From positions 1 through 64,000 of the forward strand of contig NZ_BCWI01000013.1 of NCBI RefSeq assembly GCF_001592125.1: a DNA stretch of 64,000 nt. Reading direction: 5' to 3'. Source of the DNA: Microbacterium hominis NBRC 15708. GTDB taxonomy: Bacteria > Actinomycetota > Actinomycetes > Actinomycetales > Microbacteriaceae. Positions 50,965 to 59,626 of this stretch are shown here, one piece after another; position 1 is the first letter of the stretch, and the number at the start of each line of letters is the position of its first letter. The translations under genes and the position numbers were made by a program. The notes under the pieces are model-generated. The model ran no database searches, was not told the origin of the DNA, and saw only the letters and a list, made by a program, of their open reading frames with translations.

Positions 50965-52100
50965 TGGGCGAGATCGCGCCCATTCCGCTCGCGCAGCTCA
51001 CCACGCTGCGCGTCGGGGGCATTCCGGAGCGGATGGTCGAGGCCCGCACCCGCGACGAGCTCGTCGCGGCGCTGCAGGACGTGTGGGCCGCGGGGGAGCC
51101 GTGGCTCGTGCTCGGCGGAGGGTCGAACCTGCTCGCCGGCGACGAGCCGTTCGAGGGGACCGTCGTGCTGGTGCGCACCTCCGGCATCGAACGCCTGGCC
51201 GACGCCGGCGACGGCCGCGTGCGGCTGCGCGTGGAGGCCGGTCACGACTGGGACGATCTCGTCGAGTACACCGTCGCGGCGGGACTGGCCGGCATCGAGG
51301 CGATGAGCGGCATCCCCGGGTCGGCCGGCGCCGCGCCCATCCAGAACGTCGGCGCCTACGGTCAGGAGATCGTCGAGACGCTCGTCGAGGTGGAGCTGCT
51401 GGACGAGGCCACCGGCGAGATCGAGGTGGTCTCCGCCGCCGATCTCGAACTCGGCTTCCGCACCTCGGTGCTCAAACAGCACTACGGCCGCGGCGCGCTC
51501 CGTTCGGGCGTGATCGTCTCCATCACTCTCGAGCTGCACGATGTCGGCCACGGCGAGGTCCCGGTGCGTGGCGGCCAGCTGCGGCAGGCGCTGCGCCTCG
51601 CGCCCGACGCCGCGGTGTCGCTGCGGTGGATCCGGGAGACGGTGCTCGCGACGCGCGCCTCGAAGGGCATGGTGCTCGACGACGCCGATCCCGACACCCA
51701 CAGCGCGGGCTCGTTCTTCCAGAATGCGATCGTGTCGGCATCCTTCGCCCGCACCCTCCCGCCCGAGTGCCCCCGGTGGCCTCTCGCCGTGGAGGTCGAC
51801 CCGGTGACGGTGATCCCGCTCGCGGCGTTCGACGGCATCGTGCCGCCGCCGGTGTCGGTGCAGCCCGACGTGAAGGTCAGTGCGGCGTGGCTCATCGAGC
51901 ACGCCGGGCTGGGGAAGGGCTTTCGCCTGCCGCGGTCGCGCGCGGCCCTGTCGACCAAGCACGCGCTGGCCCTCACGAACCGCGGCGGGGCGACGGCGGG
52001 CGAAGTCGCCGAGCTGGCCCGCTACATCCAGCACCGCGTGCAGGCGGAGTTCGGGCTGCTGCTGCAGCCGGAGCCCGTCCTGGTCGGCGTGGAGCTCTAG
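50964..52100 (+). CDS. murB: UDP-N-acetylenolpyruvoylglucosamine reductase MurB
   Basis: A 378-residue FAD enzyme that reduces the enolpyruvyl group to make UDP-MurNAc for peptidoglycan. FAD-binding motif VLGGGSNLLAGDEPF; SGIPGSAGAAPIQNVGAYGQEI contains the catalytic arginine/tyrosine neighbourhood typical of type I MurB; the proton donor serine is in AGSFFQNAIV; WLIEHAGLGKGFR and LALTNRGGAT close the domain. ATG start overlaps the MaoC stop by TGATG. Its TAG stop shares bases with the TAG stop of the convergent PAP2 gene (CTAG, 52097-52100). Confidence 0.96.
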   Translation: MGEIAPIPLAQLTTLRVGGIPERMVEARTRDELVAALQDVWAAGEPWLVLGGGSNLLAGDEPFEGTVVLVRTSGIERLADAGDGRVRLRVEAGHDWDDLVEYTVAAGLAGIEAMSGIPGSAGAAPIQNVGAYGQEIVETLVEVELLDEATGEIEVVSAADLELGFRTSVLKQHYGRGALRSGVIVSITLELHDVGHGEVPVRGGQLRQALRLAPDAAVSLRWIRETVLATRASKGMVLDDADPDTHSAGSFFQNAIVSASFARTLPPECPRWPLAVEVDPVTVIPLAAFDGIVPPPVSVQPDVKVSAAWLIEHAGLGKGFRLPRSRAALSTKHALALTNRGGATAGEVAELARYIQHRVQAEFGLLLQPEPVLVGVEL

Positions 52101-52867
52101 GGCTCCCCGCGTCGCTGCGGACCGGACACCGCCGGCGCCGGTGCCGGTCGCGGTGCGTCGCGCAGGAACGGCACCAGCGGCATGATCGTCCGCACCCAGA
52201 TCAGCCGGGCGGCGGGGAAGACGCCCAGCACCCACAGCACGGAGGCCACGGCGTCCGTGGGGTAGTGCACGCCGATGATCGACACCGAAGCGGCCATCAC
52301 GACGACCGCGAGGGCGCCGACGACGATCGCGAAGGGACGCCAGCGCGAGCCCTTGAGCATGACGACCACCGTCACCGCGACGGCCGCGACGAAGACGACG
52401 TGACCGCTCGGGTACGACGGGTCCACGGGCATGTGATCGACGGGATGCGGCAGGAGGGTCGCGTCGGGACGCGGGCGGGCGACGGCGATCTTGATGATGT
52501 CGGCGGGCACCCACGTGACGGCGACCGTTCCGGCGAACGCGATCGCGAGGGCGATGCGCCCGCTCACCGCCCACACCAGTCCCGTCGCGATGATCGTGAT
52601 CACGATCGCGGGGACGGGTGAGAACAGGTCGTAGACCAGCGCGGTCACCTGCCCGGCCCCGGCGATGTGCCAGCTGTTGAGCGTGCGCGACAGGTCGGCG
52701 TCGATCGGGGCGGCGCGCAGCGCCAGCCCCGCGCTGATCAGGAAGACGACGGTGGCCAGGCCCACCACGAGCGCGGTCGCCGGGTGCACCGAGGGGGCGA
52801 GCAGGGCGTTGAGCGGTCGCCGCGACCTGCGCGATGCCGAGACGGAGACAGGGGACGACGAACGCAT
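52097..52867 (-). CDS. PAP2-family membrane phosphatase
   Basis: A 256-residue phosphatidic-acid-phosphatase-2 protein with about six membrane segments. The three active-site motifs are KIAVARPRP, YPSGH, and IGVHYPTDAV with the catalytic histidine; the usual SR at the start of motif 3 is replaced by SI. It may act on undecaprenyl diphosphate or a phospholipid. Convergent with murB, sharing the CTAG stop. No TAnnnT leaderless box was found at its start. Confidence 0.9.
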   Translation of the reverse strand: MRSSSPVSVSASRRSRRPLNALLAPSVHPATALVVGLATVVFLISAGLALRAAPIDADLSRTLNSWHIAGAGQVTALVYDLFSPVPAIVITIIATGLVWAVSGRIALAIAFAGTVAVTWVPADIIKIAVARPRPDATLLPHPVDHMPVDPSYPSGHVVFVAAVAVTVVVMLKGSRWRPFAIVVGALAVVVMAASVSIIGVHYPTDAVASVLWVLGVFPAARLIWVRTIMPLVPFLRDAPRPAPAPAVSGPQRRGEP

Positions 52868-52920
52868 GAGTCCCGATCGTCCCCCGCTCGTCTCTGAGGT
52901 CTCTGAGTGCCGGCTCGGGC

Positions 52921-54126
52921 TCACTCCGTGCCGAAGAGCTTCTGCAGTCGTTGGACGCCCTCGAGCAGCTGGTCGTCGCCGAGCGCGTACGACAGGCGCA
53001 GATAGCCGGAGGGGCCGAACGCCTCGCCCGGCACGACGGCGACCTCGGCCTGCTCGAGGATGAGGTCGGCGAGCTCGAGCGACGTGTCGACGCGGGTGCC
53101 GTTCCATTCCCGTCCGAGCAGCCCGGTGACGTCGGGGTAGACGTAGAACGCGCCGAGCGGGTTCGGCACGGTGACGCCCGGGATCTTCGCGAGCTCCGCG
53201 ACGATGAGCCGGCGGCGGCGGTCGAACGCCTGGCGCATCTGCTCGGCCTCCGTCTGCGGGCCGGTCAGCGCGGCCAGCGCGGCACGCTGCGCGATGTTGT
53301 TGACGTTCGAGCTGAGGTGCGACTGGAGGTTGCCGGCGAGCTTGATGGCGTCGGCCGGCCCCACCATCCAGCCCACGCGCCACCCGGTCATCGCGTAGGT
53401 CTTGGCCACACCGTTGACGAGGATCGTCTGTCCGGCAAGCTCCGGCACGGCCTCCACGATCGACACCGCGCGCGCGCCCTCGTAGACGAGGTTCTGGTAG
53501 ATCTCGTCGCTGACGACCCAGATGCCGTGCTCCAGCGCCCATGCCCCGATCGCCTTCGTCTCCTCGGGCGTGTACACGGAACCGGTCGGGTTCGACGGCG
53601 AGACGAAGACCAGCACGGTGGTCTTGTCGGTGCGGGCGGCCTCGAGCTGCTCGACGGTCACCTTGTAGTCCTGGTCGGCGCCGGCGAAGACCTCGACGGG
53701 GATGCCGTCGGCGAGCGCGATCGCCTCGGGGTAGGTCGTCCAGTAGGGCGCGGGCAGCAGCACCTCGTCACCGGGGTTCACGACGGCCTGGAACGCCTGG
53801 TAGACGGCCTGCTTGCCGCCGTTCGTGACGATGACCTGGGACGGGGCGACCTCGAGCCCCGAGTCGCGCAGGGTCTTGGCGGCGATCGCCTCGCGCAGCA
53901 CCGGCAGGCCGGCCGCGGGCGTGTAGCGGTAGTTCGCGGGGTCGTGGAGGGCGTGGGCCGCGGCATCCACGATGAACGCCGGCGTCGCGAAGTCGGGCTC
54001 GCCCGCCGCGTAGGAGATCACGGGGCGGCCGGCGGCCTGCAGCGCCTTCGCCTTCGCATCGACCTTCAGGGTCGCGGACTCGGCGATGGCGGACAGCTTG
54101 CGGGACAGGGGAGCGCGTTCGGTCAC
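52921..54126 (-). CDS. pyridoxal-phosphate aminotransferase, aspartate-aminotransferase type Ib
   Basis: A 401-residue class I aminotransferase. SYAAGEPDF binds substrate, [10 protein letters not shown] and [14 protein letters not shown] bind the cofactor, [17 protein letters not shown] holds the Schiff-base lysine, and [12 protein letters not shown] the carboxylate-binding arginine. It resembles thermophile-type bacterial aspartate aminotransferases that may also use prephenate. GTG 54126 is preferred because TACGCT (54133-54138) is 6 nt upstream, so it is transcribed apart from the kinase gene above it. Confidence 0.94.
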   Translation of the reverse strand: MTERAPLSRKLSAIAESATLKVDAKAKALQAAGRPVISYAAGEPDFATPAFIVDAAAHALHDPANYRYTPAAGLPVLREAIAAKTLRDSGLEVAPSQVIVTNGGKQAVYQAFQAVVNPGDEVLLPAPYWTTYPEAIALADGIPVEVFAGADQDYKVTVEQLEAARTDKTTVLVFVSPSNPTGSVYTPEETKAIGAWALEHGIWVVSDEIYQNLVYEGARAVSIVEAVPELAGQTILVNGVAKTYAMTGWRVGWMVGPADAIKLAGNLQSHLSSNVNNIAQRAALAALTGPQTEAEQMRQAFDRRRRLIVAELAKIPGVTVPNPLGAFYVYPDVTGLLGREWNGTRVDTSLELADLILEQAEVAVVPGEAFGPSGYLRLSYALGDDQLLEGVQRLQKLFGTE

Positions 54127-54154
54127 AGGGAAAGCGTAGTCGTCCGTCGACCGC

Positions 54155-54733
54155 TCAGACGAGGGCGGCGATGGCCGCGCGGATCGCGTCGTCGTCGCGC
54201 CCGTCCGCGCTGTTGTCGTAGAGCGCGTGGTGGGCTCCGCGCCACCGGCATTCGGCGGCCTGGGCGCTCGCCCAGAACTCATCCCAGTGGGCGAGCTTCC
54301 AGGTGTCGCGCTGGTAGCCCCGACCGGCGACGCGATCGCGCACCCGCGCGCCGTCGACGCTCACGTGCACGACGGTGATGCGGGTGTCGGCGGGCCAGTC
54401 GTGGGCGAGCGCGGCGCGCTCGAGGTAGTCCGGCTGCGGGAAGTACCTCACGAACGGAGCGTCGAGCACCACCGGCGTCCCGAGCCGGAGGTTGTCGCCG
54501 GCGAGGCGCAGCAGGGTCTGATACTCCAGATCCATCACGACCTGCTGGTAGTACGCGTTGTTGTCGCGCTCGTGGGGATCGCTGCCGTGGGCCACCAGGA
54601 GCGCCTCGGTGAACAGGGTCGCGACGCTGTCCTTGTCGAGGTAGGCGGCACCGAGCTGGCGTGCGATGAGCGTGCTGACGGTCGATTTCCCGCTGCCGGC
54701 GGGACCGATCACGAAGAAGAGATGCGAAGTCAT
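54155..54733 (-). CDS. P-loop kinase of unknown substrate
   Basis: A 192-residue P-loop kinase-like protein. Walker A is [14 protein letters not shown] (residues 7-20), a possible Walker B is [13 protein letters not shown] near residue 90, and the arginine-rich stretch [17 protein letters not shown] looks like a lid. Its length and order resemble gluconate or shikimate-type kinases, but it is not a clear member of either. It follows the MFS carrier and KDPG-type aldolase genes, so I infer that it phosphorylates the imported sugar acid. ATG with GGAGAG just upstream; a strong hairpin lies between it and the MFS gene. Confidence 0.78.
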   Translation of the reverse strand: MTSHLFFVIGPAGSGKSTVSTLIARQLGAAYLDKDSVATLFTEALLVAHGSDPHERDNNAYYQQVVMDLEYQTLLRLAGDNLRLGTPVVLDAPFVRYFPQPDYLERAALAHDWPADTRITVVHVSVDGARVRDRVAGRGYQRDTWKLAHWDEFWASAQAAECRWRGAHHALYDNSADGRDDDAIRAAIAALV

Positions 54734-54751
54734 GTGACTCTCCAGGGCGGT

Positions 54752-54777
54752 GGCGAGGGGCGTCGCCGCCCCTCGCC
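54752..54777 (-). promoter_or_regulatory. 11-bp perfect hairpin between MFS and kinase genes
   Basis: GGCGAGGGGCG (54752-54762) and CGCCCCTCGCC (54767-54777) form a perfect stem with a TCGC loop. It lies in the 50-bp gap inside the predicted operon, without a U-tract, so it may stabilise or attenuate the transcript rather than end it. Confidence 0.65.
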
Positions 54778-54783
54778 GCGGGC

Positions 54784-56076
54784 TCAGGCGGTGCGGCCGG
54801 AGCGGTCCTTCACGAAGAAACCGTAGGACAGCGCCCCGACCAGCAGCAGCACCCCGCCGATGAGGAAGACGAGCGTGTAGTTGCCGCCCGTCGCGGTCAG
54901 GATCGCGCCGGTCACCACGGGAGCCACGGCGGCGCCGACGAACCCGCCGAAGTTCTGGATCGCACCGAGCGAGGCGACCTGGTTGGAGGGTGCGACATCG
55001 GAGGCCAGGGTCCACAGGCAGCCGATCGGCACCTGCGAGGCGAAGTAGCCGATCGAGAGCAGGGTGATCGCGAGGGGCGTGTTGTCCACGTAGGCCACCG
55101 GCAGCACCGCCGCGGCCGCGAGCACCGCGCCGCCGACGATGGGGATCTTGCGCGCGCGCACCGTGTTGACGCCGCGCGAGACGAGGCGGTTGGAGAGCCA
55201 GCCGCCGAAGACGACGCCGATGATGCCGCAGAGGAAGGGGAGGGAGGCGAGCCAGCCGCTCTGGGCCAGACTGAAGCCGCGGGCCGTCTGCAGGTAGCTG
55301 GGCAGCCACGTCAGGTACACCCAGACGGTGTAGAAGATGCCGAAGGCGCCGAGCACCATGAACCACGTGTTGCGCTGCTGGAGCAGCCGGCCCCAGCCCA
55401 CCTTCGGCGCGGTCGAGGCGATCGCCTCCTGCGCCTGGGCGCCCTTGATCAGCGCCTGCTCGCTCAGCGTGGGGTCGCGGTAGATGCGGAGCCACACCAG
55501 AGCGACGACGATCCCGAGGGCGCCGACGATGACGAACATGCCGCGCCAGCTCATCGTGAGCAGCAGGAAGGTCAGCAGCGGCGGGGCGATGGCGTTGGCG
55601 ATCTGCGAGCCGGTGTTGACGAGGGCGACCGGCAGAGCGCGTTCGCGCTTGTTGAACCAGCGCTCGTTGACCTTCAGGGCCGAGGTGAAGAACGGCGACT
55701 CGGTGATGCCGAGGGCGACCCGCAGCGCGTAGAGCACGCCGAAGGAGTTCGCGGCCGCGGTGACCATCGACACCAGCGACCAGGCTCCCGCGGCGAAGGC
55801 GAACATCCGCTTCGGCCCGAACTTGTCGACCAGGTAGCCCGCGGGCAGGTTCGCGATCGCGTAGGGCCACGAGAACGCCGACAGGAGCAGGCCCATCTCG
55901 AAGGCGTTGAGTCCGAACTCCCCGGCGATCGTGGTGTTGGCGACGCTCAGGGTCGAGCGGTCGAGGTAGTTCACCACACCGCCCAGGATGAGGAAGCCGA
56001 CGAGGAACCAGCGGATCCGGACGGACCTCTTCTCCTGCGTGGTCAGAAGCGGTGTCTCCGCGAGGGTGTCGGTCAT
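54784..56076 (-). CDS. MFS transporter, anion:cation symporter type
   Basis: A 430-residue major-facilitator protein with twelve membrane segments. It has the ACS-family features NYLDRSTLSVA in helix 1, GYLVDKFGPKR in loop 2-3, RVALGITESPFFTSALKVNERWF in helix 4, and a long central loop (about 195-225). Family members such as ExuT, GudP and DgoT take up hexuronates, glucarate or galactonate. The ATG at 56076 is chosen because AAAGGAG is 8 nt upstream. It lies downstream of the aldolase gene with a 105-bp gap that holds two hairpins (56141-56154, 56156-56172), which may reduce read-through. Confidence 0.92.
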   Translation of the reverse strand: MTDTLAETPLLTTQEKRSVRIRWFLVGFLILGGVVNYLDRSTLSVANTTIAGEFGLNAFEMGLLLSAFSWPYAIANLPAGYLVDKFGPKRMFAFAAGAWSLVSMVTAAANSFGVLYALRVALGITESPFFTSALKVNERWFNKRERALPVALVNTGSQIANAIAPPLLTFLLLTMSWRGMFVIVGALGIVVALVWLRIYRDPTLSEQALIKGAQAQEAIASTAPKVGWGRLLQQRNTWFMVLGAFGIFYTVWVYLTWLPSYLQTARGFSLAQSGWLASLPFLCGIIGVVFGGWLSNRLVSRGVNTVRARKIPIVGGAVLAAAAVLPVAYVDNTPLAITLLSIGYFASQVPIGCLWTLASDVAPSNQVASLGAIQNFGGFVGAAVAPVVTGAILTATGGNYTLVFLIGGVLLLVGALSYGFFVKDRSGRTA

Positions 56077-56181
56077 CGTGTGCACTCCTTTGTGGTGGGC
56101 GGTTCGGGGGTTGTCGTGGTCGGGAAGGGGAGGGTGGGACGGGCGGCGTCGCCCGCGCGGGAAGGGCCCGCGGGGGACGGG

Positions 56182-56829
56182 TCAGTGGCGCGCGTCGCGG
56201 ATCGCGTCGAGGAAGTCGGTCGCGGCCCGGGTCACGCGCAGGTAGTCGCCGTCGGCTCGCGCCGCCTTGGTGACGGCCGAGCCGACGCCCACGGCGAGGG
56301 CTCCGGCGTCGAACCAGTCGCCGACGTTGTGCACCGTCGCACCGCCGGCCGGCAGCACCGGGGTCTGCGGCAGCGGTGCCAGGACCGTGCGGAGGTAGTC
56401 GGGGCCGGCGATCTCGGTGGGGAACAGCTTGACGATGTCGGCGCCGCTCTCCATCGTCTGGACGAACTCCGTCGGCGTGAAGGCGCCGCTGATCGTGGCG
56501 ACCTGGTAGCGGTTGGCCAGGCGGATCATCTGCGGGTTGAGGTTGGGGCTCACGAGCAGCCGGGCTCCGGCGGTGATGGCCGTGAACGCCGCCTGCTCGT
56601 CGAGGACCGTTCCCGCCCCCACGGCGATGCCGTCGTCGGCGAACTCCTGCGACAGCGTGCGGATGACATCGAAGGCGCTCGGGACGGAGAGCGTCACCTC
56701 GAGTGCGCGGATGCCGCCGGCGACGGCTGCCCGCGCGACGGCGAGGGCCTCGTCCGCCGAGTCCAGGCGGATGATGAGCAGGGCGCCGGTGTCGGCGATG
56801 GCGTGGAGGACTTCATGTTTGCGTAACAT
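56182..56829 (-). CDS. eda: KDPG/KHG-type aldolase
   Basis: A 215-residue class I aldolase of the 2-dehydro-3-deoxy-phosphogluconate / 4-hydroxy-2-oxoglutarate type, which splits KDPG or KDPGal to pyruvate and glyceraldehyde 3-phosphate. The catalytic glutamate is in RALEVTLS, GAGTVLDEQAA is typical, the Schiff-base lysine is in DIVKLFPTEIAGPDYL, and the phosphate-binding end is PVLPAGGATVHNVGDW. ATG 56829 is preferred because TACCGT (56838-56843) is 8 nt upstream. It is divergent from the DeoR gene and starts the sugar-acid module. Confidence 0.92.
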   Translation of the reverse strand: MLRKHEVLHAIADTGALLIIRLDSADEALAVARAAVAGGIRALEVTLSVPSAFDVIRTLSQEFADDGIAVGAGTVLDEQAAFTAITAGARLLVSPNLNPQMIRLANRYQVATISGAFTPTEFVQTMESGADIVKLFPTEIAGPDYLRTVLAPLPQTPVLPAGGATVHNVGDWFDAGALAVGVGSAVTKAARADGDYLRVTRAATDFLDAIRDARH

Positions 56830-56890
56830 CGATGCACACGGTAGCACAAGAATTCACATGTAGTAACAATCTCGAACGTGCGCGTGCCGC

Positions 56891-56910
56891 GGGCGGTCGC
56901 GGGACCGCCC
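56891..56910. promoter_or_regulatory. operator-like palindrome at the DeoR gene promoter
   Basis: Perfect 8-bp arms GGGCGGTC (56891-56898) and GACCGCCC (56903-56910) round GCGG. It abuts the -10 box TAGAAT (56911-56916), so it fills the spacer between -35 and -10 and would block polymerase when bound. Probable autoregulatory site. Confidence 0.6.
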
Positions 56911-56924
56911 TAGAATCAGACGAC

Positions 56925-57725
56925 ATGGCCAGCGATCCGCCCCTCATCCCCGAGCAGCGTCAGCACGAGCTGCTGCGGCTGCTGCGCGGCGCCGGTGCCC
57001 TCAGCATCCGCCATCTCGCCGAGCTCCTCGGCGTCTCGCACATGACGGTGCGCCGCGACATCGTCGTGCTCGAATCCGAGGGACGCGTCGTGTCGGTGCA
57101 GGGCGGCGTACGCCTCACGGAGCGCGCCGGCACCGAGACGCCCCGGGAGCGCACCTCGCGCGCCGTGCTCGAGCTTCCCCGCAAGAAGGCCATCGCGGGC
57201 GAGGCGGCCGCGTTGGTCGTCGACGACAGCGTCGTCTTCCTGGATGCCGGGACCACCTGCGAGGCGCTCGTGCCGCATCTGGCGCTGCGCAGCGGGGTCA
57301 CCGTCGTCACCAACGACTTCTTCGCCATCGCGACGCTGCGCGACTACCCCTCGATCCAGACCATCCACACCGGCGGCACCGTCGACGCCGCCAGCGGATC
57401 CGCGACGGGCCCGCTGGCCGCCGCGACCCTCGGCGCGCTCGCCGTCGACGTCGCCTTCCTCAGCACGGGCGCGTGGGACACGACCCACGGCGTCACGACC
57501 CCGGAGCTGGACAAGGTCACCCTCAAGCGCGCCGTGCTCGACGCCGCCTCGGTGTGCGTGCTCGTCGCGGACAGCACCAAGTACGGTGCGAGCGAGCGCT
57601 TCAAGGTCGCGCCGCTGGATGCCTTCGACGTCGTCGTCACCGATGACGAGCTCGACGAGGTGGCGGCCGCGGAGCTTCGTGAGCGCGGCGTCGAGGTGCG
57701 GCTGGCGCCGATGGCGGCACCGTGA
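56925..57725 (+). CDS. DeoR/GlpR-family transcriptional regulator
   Basis: A 266-residue DeoR-type repressor. The N-terminal winged helix reads RQHELLRLLRGAGALSIRHL, then LLGVSHMTVRRDIVVLESEG; the sugar-phosphate sensor domain begins with VVFLDAGTTCEALVPHL and has TNDFFAIATL. Effectors of this family are phosphorylated sugars, which fits control of the divergent aldolase/MFS/kinase genes. The ATG is 8 nt after TAGAAT. Its stop overlaps the ClC gene (GTGA at 57722-57725). Confidence 0.93.
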   Translation: MASDPPLIPEQRQHELLRLLRGAGALSIRHLAELLGVSHMTVRRDIVVLESEGRVVSVQGGVRLTERAGTETPRERTSRAVLELPRKKAIAGEAAALVVDDSVVFLDAGTTCEALVPHLALRSGVTVVTNDFFAIATLRDYPSIQTIHTGGTVDAASGSATGPLAAATLGALAVDVAFLSTGAWDTTHGVTTPELDKVTLKRAVLDAASVCVLVADSTKYGASERFKVAPLDAFDVVVTDDELDEVAAAELRERGVEVRLAPMAAP

Positions 57726-59026
57726 CGGCCCGCACGCGGCCGCGTGGGGAGCGCTCGCGCGCCCGCCGTGCCGGTCTGTGGGCGCTGGTCCGGCTGGGCG
57801 TCGCCACCGCCGCGGTCGGCGTCGCGACCGGAGTGGCCGTGCTCCTGCTGGTGTGGATCGTGCACACGGTCGAGCACCTCGTGTGGGGAAGCGCCGAAGG
57901 CCCCTTCCTCGACGGCCTCGCCCTTCCCTCGCCCTGGTGGCTCCCGATCGTCAGCCTCACCGCCGCGGGCGTCATCGCCGCCGGGGGCTGGTACCTGCTG
58001 CGCCGGTTCGGCCGGCGCATCGCGAGCGTCGAGGAGGGCGTCGCGGGCACGCGGATGCCGGTGTGGGAGACGCTCGCCGACACCGTCATCCAGGTGACCT
58101 CGGTCGGTCTGGGCGCCTCGATCGGCAAGGAGGTGGCGCCGCGGGAGCTGTCCGCGATGGCGGGCTCCACCCTCGTGCGGTGGTTCGGCATCGACGCGCG
58201 CTGGCGGACCATCCTCATCGCCTCGGCGGCCGGCGCGGGTCTCGCCGCCGTCTACAACGTCCCCCTCGCGGGCGCCCTGTTCGCGATCGAGATCCTGCTG
58301 GCGCGGTTCAGCGCCGGGGCCGCTGTCGTGGCGCTGTCGGTGAGCGCCATCGCCACCTTCGTGGCCCGTCCGCTGGTGGCCGACGGATCGCTCTACCAGG
58401 TGGCGCCGGTGGAGGTGAACCCCTCGCTGCTGGTGGCGGCGCTGCTCATCGGCCCCCTCATGGGCTGGGGGGCGACCAGCTTCTCCGCGGTCACCGCACG
58501 ACTGTCGCGCCGGCGACCCACCGGGTGGCGGCTGCTGCTCGTCCTCCCGCTGACGTTCGCGGCGGTGGGGGTCGTGGGCTCGTTCTTCCCCCTGCTGCTC
58601 GGCAACGGCCGGGCGCTGGCGACGGCCGGGTTCGATCTCACGCAGCCGGCGCTCCTGCTGCTCGCTCTGGCGGTCCTGAAGTACGTGGTCACCGCGATCT
58701 CGTTGGGCTCGGGTGCGATCGGCGGCACGCTGCAGCCGTCCGTCGCGATCGGCGCGTCGCTCGGCGCCGCGGGTGCGGCGGGATGGGCGTTCATCTGGCC
58801 GGGCGCCGACGCGACCGCCCTGGCGATCGTGGCGGCGGGAGCCTTCCTCGCCGCCAACATGAGGGCGCCCTTCACGGCCATCGCGCTGATCATCGAGTTC
58901 ACGGGCACCGGTTTCACCCTGCTGCTGCCCATCTTCCTGGCCGTCGCGGGCGCGCTCGCCGCGTCACGACTCGTCGGCGGAGGCGGTCTGGGCCGCTTCG
59001 CGCCGATCGATCCGGGACGGGAGTGA
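57722..59026 (+). CDS. ClC-family chloride channel/antiporter
   Basis: A 434-residue ClC protein with about ten to twelve membrane helices. Selectivity-filter motifs: GLGASIGKEVAPRE, where the glutamate of GKEVAP matches the gating glutamate of proton-coupled exchangers, SAAGAGLAAVYNVPLAGALFAIE, and GSGAIGGTLQPSVAIGA. No C-terminal CBS domains. The GTG start overlaps the regulator stop, so expression follows the DeoR gene, an uncommon pairing. It may relieve charge or pH load linked with organic-acid uptake (inference). Confidence 0.92.
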   Translation: MTARTRPRGERSRARRAGLWALVRLGVATAAVGVATGVAVLLLVWIVHTVEHLVWGSAEGPFLDGLALPSPWWLPIVSLTAAGVIAAGGWYLLRRFGRRIASVEEGVAGTRMPVWETLADTVIQVTSVGLGASIGKEVAPRELSAMAGSTLVRWFGIDARWRTILIASAAGAGLAAVYNVPLAGALFAIEILLARFSAGAAVVALSVSAIATFVARPLVADGSLYQVAPVEVNPSLLVAALLIGPLMGWGATSFSAVTARLSRRRPTGWRLLLVLPLTFAAVGVVGSFFPLLLGNGRALATAGFDLTQPALLLLALAVLKYVVTAISLGSGAIGGTLQPSVAIGASLGAAGAAGWAFIWPGADATALAIVAAGAFLAANMRAPFTAIALIIEFTGTGFTLLLPIFLAVAGALAASRLVGGGGLGRFAPIDPGRE

Positions 59027-59047
59027 CTCCGCCCCCGGCGAGAGCTC

Positions 59048-59626
59048 TCAGCTCGACCAGGTCGACAGCATCCGATCGAGCCCGGCGATCAGCCGCGCGA
59101 AGCTCTGCTCCACGCTGACCGGCATCGCGAACCCGCCGCCGTTCTCCAGGGCGCAGAACCCGTGGAGCGCGGCGCGGAGCGCGCGGGTGGCGTCGACGAG
59201 CTGATCGTCGTCGGCGATGTCGTAGCCGCGCAACGTCGCCGAGACGACCTCCTGCACCTCGGCGGCGGCGCGCGTGTGCGCGTCGTCGCGGCTCTCGCCG
59301 GGCAGCGGCGCCCGCTGGGTCGCCGCGTAGCGTCCCGGATGCCGCAGCGCATACGACCGGTAGGTGCGGCAGAGCCGGTCGAGCGCCTCCGCCCGGGAGA
59401 CGCCGACGGCCGACATCCGCAGTTCGTGCGCGAGCTCGCGAGTCGCCGCCGTCGCGACGGCGGTGCGCAGGACCTCGAGCGAGGCGACGTGCTTGTACAG
59501 GCTCGGGACCTTGACACCCGCCCTCGCCGCGACCTCCGCAAGGGTGAGCGCCTCGCTGCCGACGTCGTCGATCGCCTCGAGCGCGACGGCGACCACGGCG
59601 CCGGGGGTGAGCCCGGCCCTAGGCAC
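59048..59626 (-). CDS. TetR/AcrR regulator with WHG-type C-terminal domain
   Basis: A 192-residue TetR-family repressor. The helix-turn-helix is in ALTLAEVAARAGVKVPSLYKHVASLEVL (read in two parts; about residues 26-55). The C-terminal region, with RSYALRHPGRYAATQRAP and RALRAALHGFCALENGGGF, matches the WHG domain. The GTG start lies inside the end of the upstream alpha/beta hydrolase gene (8-bp overlap). The likely operator is the 15-bp palindrome at 60477-60491 in front of that hydrolase, giving autoregulation of the pair. Confidence 0.92.
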   Translation of the reverse strand: MPRAGLTPGAVVAVALEAIDDVGSEALTLAEVAARAGVKVPSLYKHVASLEVLRTAVATAATRELAHELRMSAVGVSRAEALDRLCRTYRSYALRHPGRYAATQRAPLPGESRDDAHTRAAAEVQEVVSATLRGYDIADDDQLVDATRALRAALHGFCALENGGGFAMPVSVEQSFARLIAGLDRMLSTWSS

